Positions 1-6,271 are shown, numbered from the stretch's first letter. The stretch: 12,377 nt of DNA from Bacillota bacterium (GCA_023435505.1 JAEYRR010000245.1:1-12377), one strand, 5' to 3'. Made by a program: numbers and translations. Notes: generated by a model not told the origin, from the letters alone.

Positions 1-691
1 CTATAATGCTATAGGGAATGCTATCAGTTCCGGCTAACACAATGGTGTATTTATCTTCTGTCTGTGATATCTGAGGACAGATAGTATCTCCCAATAATGC
101 AGATTTTCTATATTCTACAAGCACATCACAGTATATGAAGTCAGATGGTAGGTATTCCATGGCCATCTTAATGTATTGTCCATTGTTGACATGATGATTG
201 GAATCCAGATTACTTTTTATTACTTGGAAGGTCTCTCCGTTTGTATAGACGGCTGGAACTTCCAACTTTCTTTTAGATTCCTCCATAGGAAAGGCTTCTT
301 CTAATACATATTTGTGAATATCAATAGAGCTGGTTCGTGTAGGACGAAACTTTTCCAAGTCCATTAAGACCCATATGGAGTTAGCAGCAGCGATCAGTTC
401 CCCATTTGCATCTATCATGGTAAAACTTCGGTAACCAAACATGGCATTAAACGCATAAGGCCAAGTACTAATAGTAATCTCCTCTCCTATATTAGGAAGA
501 CGTGTAATCTTTAGATGCCAGTTCGTAATTACCCATACTTTGTTCTGTTTCTCTAGATACTCTATCCCAATTCCTAAGTCCTCGGAGTGAAAGGTGGAAC
601 AATCCTGAAAATAATCAATGATTCCGGAAATGTCTAATTGTTTTCGTGCATTTACTTCACTATATCGTATGCGACTTTTAAATGAATACAT
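1..691 (-). CDS. Acyl-ACP thioesterase (partial, C-terminal end outside window)
   Basis: Hydrolyses acyl-ACP to release free fatty acid in the cytoplasm. The minus strand is open from an ATG at 691-689 to the window edge, giving 230 codons, close to the usual 240-250 residues of bacterial members, so only a short tail is missing. It starts MYSFKSRIRYSEV, as expected for the first hot-dog domain. The active-site signature is clear: LDSNHHVNN at residues 162-170 supplies Asp163, Asn165 and His167, and VEYRKS at 192-197 supplies Glu193, matching the Asp/Asn/His/Glu set known from plant FatA/FatB; the Cys found near that Glu in plant enzymes is absent. The start is fixed by AAAGGAG at 704-698, six bases upstream. 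It is divergent from ridA. Family assignment is firm; physiological role (lipid homeostasis or fatty acid release) is inferred. Confidence 0.9.
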   Translation of the reverse strand, partial: MYSFKSRIRYSEVNARKQLDISGIIDYFQDCSTFHSEDLGIGIEYLEKQNKVWVITNWHLKITRLPNIGEEITISTWPYAFNAMFGYRSFTMIDANGELIAAANSIWVLMDLEKFRPTRTSSIDIHKYVLEEAFPMEESKRKLEVPAVYTNGETFQVIKSNLDSNHHVNNGQYIKMAMEYLPSDFIYCDVLVEYRKSALLGDTICPQISQTEDKYTIVLAGTDSIPYSII

Positions 692-841
692 AATATACTC
701 CTTTGTTTCTATTATGTTATAGGATGTATGCTTGCATTTTGTCTCAATAATTCACATATTACAAATTATAAACACTTCAAAGGGAAAATACAACATCTAT
801 TCAAATTTGCCTTCCTACTAGTATTTTTTTTAGAGGAAGTA

Positions 842-847
842 TATAAT
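842..847 (+). promoter_or_regulatory. Possible -10 element upstream of ridA
   Basis: A perfect TATAAT lies about 85 bases before the ridA start. I see no good TTGACA-like -35 at 16-18 bases (the hexamer at 819-824 is TAGTAT) and no TG extension, so this is only a candidate. The leader downstream carries two small perfect hairpins (857-875 and 884-902). Confidence 0.3.
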
Positions 848-930
848 AAGGAAAATGAAGTGGCAACGTCACTTCTAGTTAGGTTATTCCTGGTCGGAAT
901 AAATAATAGAGAAGATAAGGAGAGATTCAG

Positions 931-1308
931 ATGAAACACATTATTAGTACTGACAAGGCTCCTCAGGCAATCGGACCATATTCCCAGGCAATAGAAGTAA
1001 ACGGAATGATATTTACATCAGGGGTGATTCCCATTAATCCTGCAACAGGAGAACTGGTAACAGGATCTATTGAAGAGCAGGCTACTCAGGCTATTGGCAA
1101 TCTGGCGGCTCTGTTAGAAGCAGCTGGTACCAGTACAGACAAAGTGATTAAGACCACAGTATTTATCAAAGATATGAATGACTTCGGGAAAGTGAATGAG
1201 ATCTATGCCAAGTATTTTACAAAGGATTTTCCAGCCAGATCCTGTGTTGAAGTTGCAAGGCTTCCAAAGGACGTATTGATTGAGATTGAAGCTATTGCTG
1301 AAAAATAG
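931..1308 (+). CDS. ridA: RidA family reactive intermediate/imine deaminase
   Basis: A 125-residue member of the YjgF/YER057c/UK114 family. RidA enzymes hydrolyse reactive enamine/imine intermediates, notably 2-aminoacrylate released by PLP-dependent serine/threonine dehydratases, to the keto acid plus ammonia, protecting PLP enzymes. Visible signatures are GPYSQA at 15-20 (with Tyr17), SGVIPINP at 30-37 and the C-terminal ARSCVEVARLPKDVLIEIEA, in which Arg103 corresponds to the substrate-carboxylate-binding Arg105 of the Salmonella/E. coli enzyme and Glu120 to its conserved Glu. The length is normal for a trimeric single-domain protein. AAGGAG at 917-922 sets the start, eight bases upstream. 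A longer in-frame or overlapping reading frame ending at 934 is not credible. The CPBP gene follows after 44 bases with no terminator between, so the two are probably co-transcribed. Confidence 0.95.
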   Translation: MKHIISTDKAPQAIGPYSQAIEVNGMIFTSGVIPINPATGELVTGSIEEQATQAIGNLAALLEAAGTSTDKVIKTTVFIKDMNDFGKVNEIYAKYFTKDFPARSCVEVARLPKDVLIEIEAIAEK

Positions 1309-1352
1309 AGTACAGAAGTTTTGCATATAGTAGTGGAAAGGGAGTATTAGAG

Positions 1353-2300
1353 ATGAACCATAATAGAATAGAGCATGTAAATCGGGTCTTTCTTGCCACT
1401 GTTTTAACATTCATTTTTGGAAGTTATCTTCTTTTGTATATAAAACAAGGATTTCATGTGACAATACCTGCTTTTGTCCAATTGCTTTATTCGCAGGTGA
1501 TATTAGTATTACCAGCAGTAATTTATCTGGTTATAAAAAAAATAAAGCCACTGGAGTTTATCAGATTTAAAAAGGTCAACCTTGTAACAATTGTTTTGCT
1601 GGTTTTGTTTGGCTTTTTTATCAGGCCTTTTATGAGCTTATTAAGTGCAATTTCTATGCTTTGGGTGGAAAATAAGATTGCAGATACAGCCACACAGTTG
1701 ACCACTGAGGTAAACTTTTTATGGGCAATGACGATTATAGCGATTATACCCTCTATCTTAGAAGAATTTGTTTACCGTGGTGTTTTTTACAATGAATATC
1801 GAAAAGTAAATACAGGAAAAGCTGTTCTATTAAGCGGACTGTTGTTTGGATTAATGCATATGAATGTGAATCAGTTTATTTACGCATTTTTTATGGGGGT
1901 TATCTTTGCATTAATCATTGAAGCGACAGACACTATTTTAGCTTCCGTGATTGTACATTTCACCATTAATGGAAGTTCACTGTTTTTTCTTAAAATCACG
2001 CCGTGGCTGCAAGAGAAAGCTGGGAATGCTGGTAATACAGCTTTATTAGATTCCGCTGCTACAACGAAAGAAGAGATTCTTAAACTCTTGCCGTCTTTAA
2101 TTATGCCTGCCATTGTGACGTTGGGAATCAGTGTAATTCTTTATTATAGCATTGCTACTTATAACAGAAGAACGGAATCTGTGAAACAGATTTTTAGGAA
2201 AGAAATGAACGGGGAAAAAAAGAATCAGCTACTTACTATTCCTGTGGTTGTAGGTATGGGAATCTGTTTGTTCAGCATGATATCAAATGTAGTTAGCTAA
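1353..2300 (+). CDS. CPBP family intramembrane glutamic endopeptidase (CAAX protease/Abi-like)
   Basis: A 315-residue polytopic membrane protein with hydrophobic segments at roughly 13-30, 40-61, 77-105, 121-137, 155-170, 173-212, 247-270 and 295-313. The three conserved CPBP motifs are present in order: EEFVYRG with Glu137, Glu138 and Arg142; FGLMH with His169; and HFTIN with His202 and Asn206. These form the intramembrane glutamate/histidine active site of Rce1-like proteases. Bacterial members are variously linked to bacteriocin self-immunity, processing of membrane-anchored factors or unknown tasks; no bacteriocin gene is nearby, so the substrate here cannot be stated. AAAGGGAG at 1337-1344 supports the start. 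It is likely the second gene of a unit with ridA and is closed by the strong hairpin at 2298-2361. Confidence 0.9.
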   Translation: MNHNRIEHVNRVFLATVLTFIFGSYLLLYIKQGFHVTIPAFVQLLYSQVILVLPAVIYLVIKKIKPLEFIRFKKVNLVTIVLLVLFGFFIRPFMSLLSAISMLWVENKIADTATQLTTEVNFLWAMTIIAIIPSILEEFVYRGVFYNEYRKVNTGKAVLLSGLLFGLMHMNVNQFIYAFFMGVIFALIIEATDTILASVIVHFTINGSSLFFLKITPWLQEKAGNAGNTALLDSAATTKEEILKLLPSLIMPAIVTLGISVILYYSIATYNRRTESVKQIFRKEMNGEKKNQLLTIPVVVGMGICLFSMISNVVS

Positions 2301-2361
2301 TAAAAAGGGAGCGCTAGCTCGTGGGTTACAATGTACCATGAGGTAGCGCTCCTTTTTATTA
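2298..2361. terminator. Bidirectional terminator between the CPBP gene and the yjfB-like gene
   Basis: A near-perfect inverted repeat: the left arm (2298-2316) ends GGGAGCGCTA and the right arm (2344-2361) starts TAGCGCTCC, with one bulged G. The flanking A5/T5 runs make the hairpin work as a rho-independent terminator on both strands, serving the CPBP gene (ends 2300) and the convergent yjfB-like gene (ends 2382). The loop carries a second stem, CTCGTGG with CCATGAG (one G-U pair), so the whole is unusually long. Confidence 0.88.
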
Positions 2362-2381
2362 GGCCTGTACCTTATATGATT

Positions 2382-2558
2382 TTACACAGTTAGGTCAATA
2401 TTCTGGCCTAGATTTGGGTTGACGGATTGTTCCATCATCATTTTAATAGCATCCTTCGTCTGGTCCGCGGTATCCAGAGACTTGGCTAATACAGCTGTTT
2501 TCACCTCTGTAAGAAGTCTTACCTGGCTCATGGACATAGACAATGCGGCAATATTCAT
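2382..2558 (-). CDS. YjfB family putative motility protein
   Basis: A 58-residue protein beginning MNIAALSMSMSQVRL and ending LGQNIDLTV. It matches what I know of the YjfB family: a short N-terminal helix with an IAALSMxMSQ core, a central TAVLAKSLDTADQ and a C-terminal helix with MMEQS followed by NPNLGQNIDL. YjfB proteins are small, of unknown biochemical role and are grouped with motility genes in Firmicutes. The start is fixed by a very strong AGGAGGGG at 2571-2564, five bases from the ATG. A sigma-D type promoter lies about 100 bases upstream (2684-2658), which independently supports a flagellar or motility role. The gene converges on the CPBP gene with a shared terminator. Family assignment is by pattern recognition only. 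Confidence 0.85.
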   Translation of the reverse strand: MNIAALSMSMSQVRLLTEVKTAVLAKSLDTADQTKDAIKMMMEQSVNPNLGQNIDLTV

Positions 2559-2616
2559 ATGTACCCCTCCTAAAAAAAGACGTTTTCACTAGCATCTTTT
2601 GGTAGAGTTAAAACTA

Positions 2617-2625
2617 TGCTATAAT
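2617..2625 (+). promoter_or_regulatory. Extended -10 promoter candidate for trxB
   Basis: TGCTATAAT is a perfect extended -10 (TGnTATAAT) with no clear -35 (TTTTGG at 17-base spacing). Transcription from it would start near 2632 and give a leader of about 125 bases to trxB. It overlaps the transcribed leader of the divergent yjfB-like gene. Confidence 0.5.
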
Positions 2626-2657
2626 GAAATAGGCCGTAGATTGGTGTTACATAGTTT

Positions 2658-2684
2658 ATATCGGCACATACAAAAGACTAGTTA
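2658..2684 (-). promoter_or_regulatory. Sigma-D (sigma-28) type promoter for the yjfB-like gene
   Basis: On the minus strand TAAC (2684-2681) is followed by exactly 15 bases and then GCCGATAT (2665-2658). The Bacillus sigma-D consensus is TAAA-N15-GCCGATAT, so the -10 is perfect and the -35 differs at one position. Predicted transcription start is near 2651, leaving a leader of about 90 bases to the yjfB-like gene. Match and spacing are seen directly; use by sigma-D is inferred. Confidence 0.7.
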
Positions 2685-2756
2685 AGAAAATATTCCGATA
2701 TCCCACTGTGTAAGAACAGAGTGTATCATTAAATAGAAGAAGGAGAGGAGATTGTA

Positions 2757-3680
2757 ATGAACAAAATTCATGATTTAATTATTATTGGAAGTGGTCCAGC
2801 GGGATTAACTGCAAGTATATATGCCAGCCGGGCGGAGCTTGATACTATCGTCATTGAAAAGAATATGATGAGCGGTGGACAAATCATCAACACCTATGAG
2901 GTGGATAACTATCCGGGAATACCAGGAATTAGTGGATTTGATTTGGCTTTAAAGTTAAGAGAACACAGTGACAAGCTTGGAGCAACCTTTGTGGAAGGTG
3001 ATGTCATCGGTTTTTCTGTGCAGGATCAGATTAAGAAAGTAGTACTAGACAACGGTGATGAATACCTTGCCAAGGCTGTCATTATAGCTACCGGTGCTGT
3101 AACAAGAAAACTTGGAGTAGTCGGAGAAGAGGATTTTTCAGGAATGGGAGTGTCGTATTGTGCGACTTGTGACGGAGCCTTCTTCAAAAATAGAACTACA
3201 GTAGTAGTCGGTGGTGGAGACGTAGCAGTGGAGGACGCTATTTACCTGGCTAGACTATGTAAAAAGGTATATATTATCCATCGTAGAGATGAGTTTAGAG
3301 CAGCTAAAACCCTTGTTACCCAGTTAATGAAGTTGGATAATGTAGAGATACTCTGGGACTCTGTCGTAGAGGAGATTCTCGGTGATGAGTTTGTGGAAAG
3401 TGTTAAGGTTAAGAATATAAAAAATGAGGAGAATAGGCTGCTGACAGTGGATGGAGTATTTATCGCAGTAGGATACAATCCGGCATCTGAAGTATATCGT
3501 GAAGTTGTTGAGGTGGATCGTAGCGGCTACATTGTAGCAGGCGAGACCTGTGAAACCAGTGTCCCTGGAATATACGCTGCTGGAGATATCCGTACAAAGG
3601 CTCTTAAACAAATTATTACAGCTGCTTCTGATGGTGCAAATGCGATTACAAGTGTAGAAAAATACCTGACTACGCTATAG
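2757..3680 (+). CDS. trxB: Thioredoxin-disulfide reductase
   Basis: A 307-residue low-molecular-weight flavoprotein that passes electrons from NADPH through FAD and a redox-active disulfide to thioredoxin in the cytoplasm. Motifs in order: FAD-binding GSGPAG at 11-16; ATGA at 111-114; redox CATC with Cys135 and Cys138; NADPH-binding GGGDVAVEDA at 152-161; HRRDEFRA at 175-182, whose His-Arg-Arg favours NADPH over NADH; and the second FAD motif GIYAAGDIR at 271-279. The length is typical and nothing is missing. A double ribosome binding site, AAGGAGAGGAG, precedes the ATG. It appears monocistronic: a weak AT-rich hairpin and then a strong new promoter follow it. Ferredoxin-dependent relatives lack the HRR motif, so NADPH-dependent TrxB is the best call. 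Confidence 0.95.
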   Translation: MNKIHDLIIIGSGPAGLTASIYASRAELDTIVIEKNMMSGGQIINTYEVDNYPGIPGISGFDLALKLREHSDKLGATFVEGDVIGFSVQDQIKKVVLDNGDEYLAKAVIIATGAVTRKLGVVGEEDFSGMGVSYCATCDGAFFKNRTTVVVGGGDVAVEDAIYLARLCKKVYIIHRRDEFRAAKTLVTQLMKLDNVEILWDSVVEEILGDEFVESVKVKNIKNEENRLLTVDGVFIAVGYNPASEVYREVVEVDRSGYIVAGETCETSVPGIYAAGDIRTKALKQIITAASDGANAITSVEKYLTTL

Positions 3681-3685
3681 ACATG

Positions 3686-3710
3686 AAATATTAATATATT
3701 TGTAATATTT
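3686..3710 (+). terminator. Weak AT-only hairpin after trxB
   Basis: AAATATTA (3686-3693) is perfectly complementary to TAATATTT (3703-3710), an 8-bp A/T-only stem with a 9-base loop starting five bases after the trxB stop. There is no good T-run after it, so termination would be inefficient. Confidence 0.3.
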
Positions 3711-3789
3711 TATCTAACAAAATAGACAAAAACTTCATGATTCATAAGGAAAAATTGTAAAATAAAATTAATATTAGTGGCACAATTAC

Positions 3790-3818
3790 TTGACAGAAAT
3801 TACTAAGTTTGTTATAAT
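3790..3818 (+). promoter_or_regulatory. Consensus sigma-A promoter of the NlpC/P60 gene
   Basis: TTGACA (3790-3795), a 17-base spacer and TATAAT (3813-3818): both hexamers are perfect. The start of transcription should be near 3825, giving a leader of about 60 bases. This predicts strong, largely constitutive expression. Confidence 0.9.
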
Positions 3819-3884
3819 AGCCTTGTTCAGTTAACAATTTCGTAATAATTATGATGATTTATTTAATAATTGGAGGAAGATAGT

Positions 3885-5195
3885 ATGAATAAGGCTAGAA
3901 TTATTAAATCAGCTTTATGTATGACATCAGCCATAACCGTAATGGTAGCAGCTAAAACTGCTCCAGCAGAGGCGTTTGATACAAACAATACCGTTAATAA
4001 GGGTGAAGTCGCGCTAGTTAGTTCAGTTGCTGAATATAGCAATAACTCATTAGCAGGAATTTCACTTGCTTTAGATAAATATTATACACTTGCATTTGAT
4101 GAATCTTTAGATTTATCAAAGAAGAATACTTCAGATTTAGGACTTTCAGTGATTGGATCAAGTAATGTGTCATCTGATGGAGTATCTACTCCAGAGGCAA
4201 CCGTTACGCCTGAACCAACAGAAACACCGAAGCCAGTTTCCAAGTATGCTAAGACAGGAATTTCTATTGCTGATAACTATGTAAACATTCGTTCTAAAGC
4301 ATCTACTGAAGGAGATATCGTAGGTAAGCTTTACACCGGTTCAGCAGTTACAATTACCGATACAAAAGATGATTGGGTTCAGATTAAGTCAGGCAGTGTA
4401 AGTGGATACATAAAGAAAGAATTCCTTGCAATTGGCGAAGCAGCTGAAAAGATTGCGGACAAGTATGGTAAAAAGACAGCTACAGTAGCAACTACTACAA
4501 TTCGTCTTAGAGAGAAAGCATCTACTGATAGTAGGACTCTTGCATTATTAGCTGAGGGTGAGAGTTATACTGTAACGAAACTTGGTAAGAAGTGGGCAGA
4601 AGTTAAAGTGGATGATGTGAAAGGGTATCTTGCATTAGATTATGTTAATGTAGATATCAAATTTGGTAAAGCAGTATCAATCGAAGAAGAAAAGAGGGCT
4701 GAGGAAGAGAAAAATAGCTCCAATCAATCTTCTAATGGATCTTCCGATAGAAATAATAATTCAGGTTCCTCAGGTTCCAGTTCAGGTTCTGGCTCAAGTA
4801 ATTCCTCATCCTCCAGTGATGATGATGACTACAGCGGTTCCGTAAGTGGTTCAGCAGTAGTTCGCTATGCAAAACAGTTCTTGGGTAATAGATATGTACA
4901 TGGTGGTAATAGTCTTACTCGTGGAACAGACTGCTCCGGATTTACAAAGTTAGTGTATGCACATTTTGGCTATAGCCTGCCAAGATCTGCTGCTGCTCAG
5001 AGATCCGCTGGTAGACGTGTTAGCTTAAGTGATTTAAGACTTGGGGATATTATCTGTTATAATAGGCCATACAACCATGTTGCGATTTATATCGGTGGTG
5101 GAAGGGTTATACATGCCAGTACACCAAGTTCAGGTATTATTATAACAGGTATCAATTATGGACATAGACCGATCTCTGCAAGAAGAATATTATAG
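3885..5195 (+). CDS. Secreted cell-wall hydrolase: signal peptide, two SH3b domains, NlpC/P60 peptidase
   Basis: A 436-residue exported protein likely to cut peptidoglycan stem peptides (D-Glu to diamino acid endopeptidase). Residues 1-30 form a Sec signal peptide with a probable cleavage after APAEA. A region of unknown role follows, then a Thr/Pro linker (101-118). Two bacterial SH3 domains lie at about 125-185 (NYVNIRSKAST) and 200-258 (TTIRLREKAST), thought to bind the wall. A charged stretch (266-276) and a Ser/Gly/Asn/Asp-rich spacer (278-320) lead to the NlpC/P60 domain (about 323-436) with catalytic Cys350 in TDCSGF, His398 in NHVAIYIG and a third polar residue, His410. The ATG at 3885 is chosen because GGAGG at 3872-3876 sits eight bases upstream; a TTG at 3870 overlaps that site. 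It is monocistronic between a consensus promoter and a strong terminator. Confidence 0.93.
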   Translation: MNKARIIKSALCMTSAITVMVAAKTAPAEAFDTNNTVNKGEVALVSSVAEYSNNSLAGISLALDKYYTLAFDESLDLSKKNTSDLGLSVIGSSNVSSDGVSTPEATVTPEPTETPKPVSKYAKTGISIADNYVNIRSKASTEGDIVGKLYTGSAVTITDTKDDWVQIKSGSVSGYIKKEFLAIGEAAEKIADKYGKKTATVATTTIRLREKASTDSRTLALLAEGESYTVTKLGKKWAEVKVDDVKGYLALDYVNVDIKFGKAVSIEEEKRAEEEKNSSNQSSNGSSDRNNNSGSSGSSSGSGSSNSSSSSDDDDYSGSVSGSAVVRYAKQFLGNRYVHGGNSLTRGTDCSGFTKLVYAHFGYSLPRSAAAQRSAGRRVSLSDLRLGDIICYNRPYNHVAIYIGGGRVIHASTPSSGIIITGINYGHRPISARRIL

Positions 5196-5208
5196 TGTAT
5201 GTATCATC

Positions 5209-5242
5209 AACACCCTATGCATTTGACATAGGGTGTTTTTTA
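5209..5242 (+). terminator. Rho-independent terminator of the NlpC/P60 gene
   Basis: AACACCCTATG (5209-5219) pairs with CATAGGGTGTT (5227-5237), an 11-bp perfect stem with a 7-base loop, followed by a T-run to 5241. Confidence 0.92.
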
Positions 5243-5286
5243 GTAATCGTGCCTATGGCTCGCTCTAATGGAGGCATAAGGATTAT

Positions 5287-5315
5287 TTGTAATTTTTGGA
5301 TGCAAGTGCTATAAT
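5287..5315 (+). promoter_or_regulatory. Sigma-A promoter of the PilZ gene
   Basis: TTGTAA (5287-5292), a 17-base spacer and TATAAT (5310-5315) preceded by TG (5307-5308), so an extended -10. It lies inside the longest possible reading frame of the PilZ gene, which argues that translation starts downstream, at 5362. Confidence 0.7.
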
Positions 5316-5361
5316 GATGCTGTATATAAACAGTACAATTGTGCAGTATGGAGGTTATTGT

Positions 5362-5730
5362 ATGGATAAGGGATATGAGAGAAGAAGGTATCGCAGATTG
5401 CCAATTGAGTTACACCTGGCTATAAGTCATATGTTCCGTCAGGATTATGAAGAGATAGTAGGACTTGATGCGGAACTTGAAGTATTTGATATTTCAAAAG
5501 CAGGAGTTGGCTTCGTCAGTAACGCAGGATTGCCTTTGAATTATTACTTTGATGCAAAAATAGTTTTAAGTGAAACGGACTATTTTAGTACAGTGGTAAA
5601 AGTTATACGAAAGCGTAAAGATGAGGGCACAAAGTACATATACGGAGCGGAGTTTGTGGGATTAGCACCATTTTTAGCGGACAAAGTTGATACATATGAA
5701 AGAAAGCTACGACTATCAGATAATGGATAA
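5362..5730 (+). CDS. Single-domain PilZ protein, putative c-di-GMP receptor
   Basis: A 122-residue cytoplasmic protein made almost only of a PilZ domain. The N-terminal arginine motif is present (YERRRYRRLP, with Arg8 and Arg12 in the RxxxR spacing), as is the second motif DISKAGVGF with Asp43, Ser45 and Gly48 (D/NxSxxG). Together they bind a c-di-GMP dimer in characterised PilZ proteins. The conserved late segment KYIYGAEFVGL also fits. There is no YcgR-like N-terminal domain, so it may work by binding a partner; in a flagellated Clostridium motility or envelope control is plausible but not shown. The ATG at 5362 follows GGAGG (5350-5354) by seven bases; the upstream TTG at 5296 lies inside the promoter. 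No clear terminator follows. Confidence 0.87.
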   Translation: MDKGYERRRYRRLPIELHLAISHMFRQDYEEIVGLDAELEVFDISKAGVGFVSNAGLPLNYYFDAKIVLSETDYFSTVVKVIRKRKDEGTKYIYGAEFVGLAPFLADKVDTYERKLRLSDNG

Positions 5731-5832
5731 TAGGGAAAGTTCAAATAGTTTGATAATAGACTCGTATTTACTGAAGTTATTGTAATAGAAGAACAATTTA
5801 AAATTGCAAAAATGTGCTTGACATATCTGCGG

Positions 5833-5849
5833 TTGTGCAAAGTGCACAA
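5833..5849. promoter_or_regulatory. Perfect 17-base palindrome, possible operator
   Basis: TTGTGCA-AAG-TGCACAA, a 7-bp perfect dyad with a 3-base centre, ten bases after a TTGACA hexamer. The TTGTG/CACAA half sites recall Rex and CRP/FNR type operators but the centre and spacing fit neither consensus. Regulator unknown. Confidence 0.35.
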
Positions 5850-5967
5850 AAAAGTAATACGATTGGAAGGAACACATGAATATCCATGATTTGGTGTGGG
5901 TATTCTGGGTAACTTTATCAACATTAAAATCCCTTGATTTTGCAACAATTCTTAGTTATACACCAAG

Positions 5968-5985
5968 TTATCCACTTTATCCACA
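5968..5985 (+). promoter_or_regulatory. Two tandem DnaA-box 9-mers
   Basis: TTATCCACT (5968-5976) directly abuts TTATCCACA (5977-5985). The second is a perfect DnaA box (TTATNCACA), the first differs only at the last base. They have the same orientation and no spacer. No dnaA, dnaN or other origin gene is near, so an origin is not claimed. Confidence 0.45.
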
Positions 5986-6049
5986 GTGTAATTTGTTAAA
6001 TTGAATTATGTATATATGTGTCAAGTACGAATATGTGTTTTGTAGCAAG

Positions 6050-6250
6050 TGTTAAAAATAAATTAAAACAGTATTAATTGACAAGATAAATAATCCACTT
6101 AATTGTCAAAAAACAATATGGCATTTTCAAAATAGTCCCGACTGTTTAATAAATAAGTTTTAGCTAATATGAGAATTTTATTTATAAGAAATAATCTTAA
6201 ATTGGGACGAAAGTCCCGTTAAAATAGTATTTTCGGAAATATTAAGAGAA
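6050..6250 (+). ncRNA. Candidate structured RNA upstream of hpf (raiA-motif RNA position)
   Basis: Several helices cluster here: GTCCCGA (6135-6141) with TTGGGAC (6202-6208); nested inside it ATAAATAA (6149-6156) with TTATTTAT (6178-6185); a local GGGAC-GAAA-GTCCC hairpin with a GNRA tetraloop (6204-6217) that competes with the first helix; and AGTATTT-TCGG-AAATATT (6226-6243). The raiA-motif RNA, a pseudoknotted RNA of about 200 bases found upstream of raiA/hpf in many Clostridia and Actinobacteria, would sit exactly here. Structure is seen in the sequence; the family assignment is inferred from position, as I cannot recall its consensus well enough to align. Boundaries are approximate. Confidence 0.45.
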
Positions 6251-6271
6251 TTTGACTGAAAGCAATATTAC

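Larger units (their letters stand above)
5731..6249. other. Long gene-free AT-rich region upstream of hpf
   Basis: About 520 bases before the hpf promoter contain no convincing gene. In order it holds: a lone TTGACA (5818-5823) without a -10 at the right distance; a 17-base palindrome (5833-5849); a 42-codon reading frame (5876-6004) with doubtful coding value; two abutting DnaA-box-like 9-mers (5968-5985); an inverted repeat TTGACAA/TTGTCAA (6078-6084 with 6103-6109); and a cluster of RNA helices (6135-6243). Such length is unusual between these genes and suggests a noncoding RNA or other function. Confidence 0.6.

Noticed and set aside
857..875. GTGGCAACG in the ridA leader as a T-box element
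   Set aside because: The T-box core (GGTGGNACCGCG), specifier stem and terminator are absent; only a 6-bp hairpin remains.
728..934. 68-codon plus-strand reading frame before ridA
   Set aside because: Low-complexity translation, poor start context, and it overlaps the ridA ribosome binding site and the leader hairpins.
3870..3884. TTG start five codons upstream for the NlpC/P60 gene
   Set aside because: It overlaps the GGAGG ribosome binding site that serves the ATG at 3885 and would spoil the signal peptide N-terminus.
5804..5945. TTGCAAAA/TTTTGCAA inverted repeat around the palindrome and small frame
   Set aside because: Only 8 bp, A/T-rich and about 125 bases apart; expected by chance in such DNA.
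5580..5948. 122-codon minus-strand frame antisense to the PilZ gene
   Set aside because: It covers the well-supported PilZ 3' half, resembles no family and has no ribosome binding site.
5968..5985. Origin of replication
   Set aside because: Only two DnaA boxes and no dnaA, dnaN or gidA/rnpA neighbours; the flanking genes are not origin genes.
6078..6109. TTGACAA/TTGTCAA inverted repeat as terminator or promoter
   Set aside because: It is followed by A's rather than T's on the plus strand, and the hexamer 17 bases after TTGACA is AATTGT, a poor -10.
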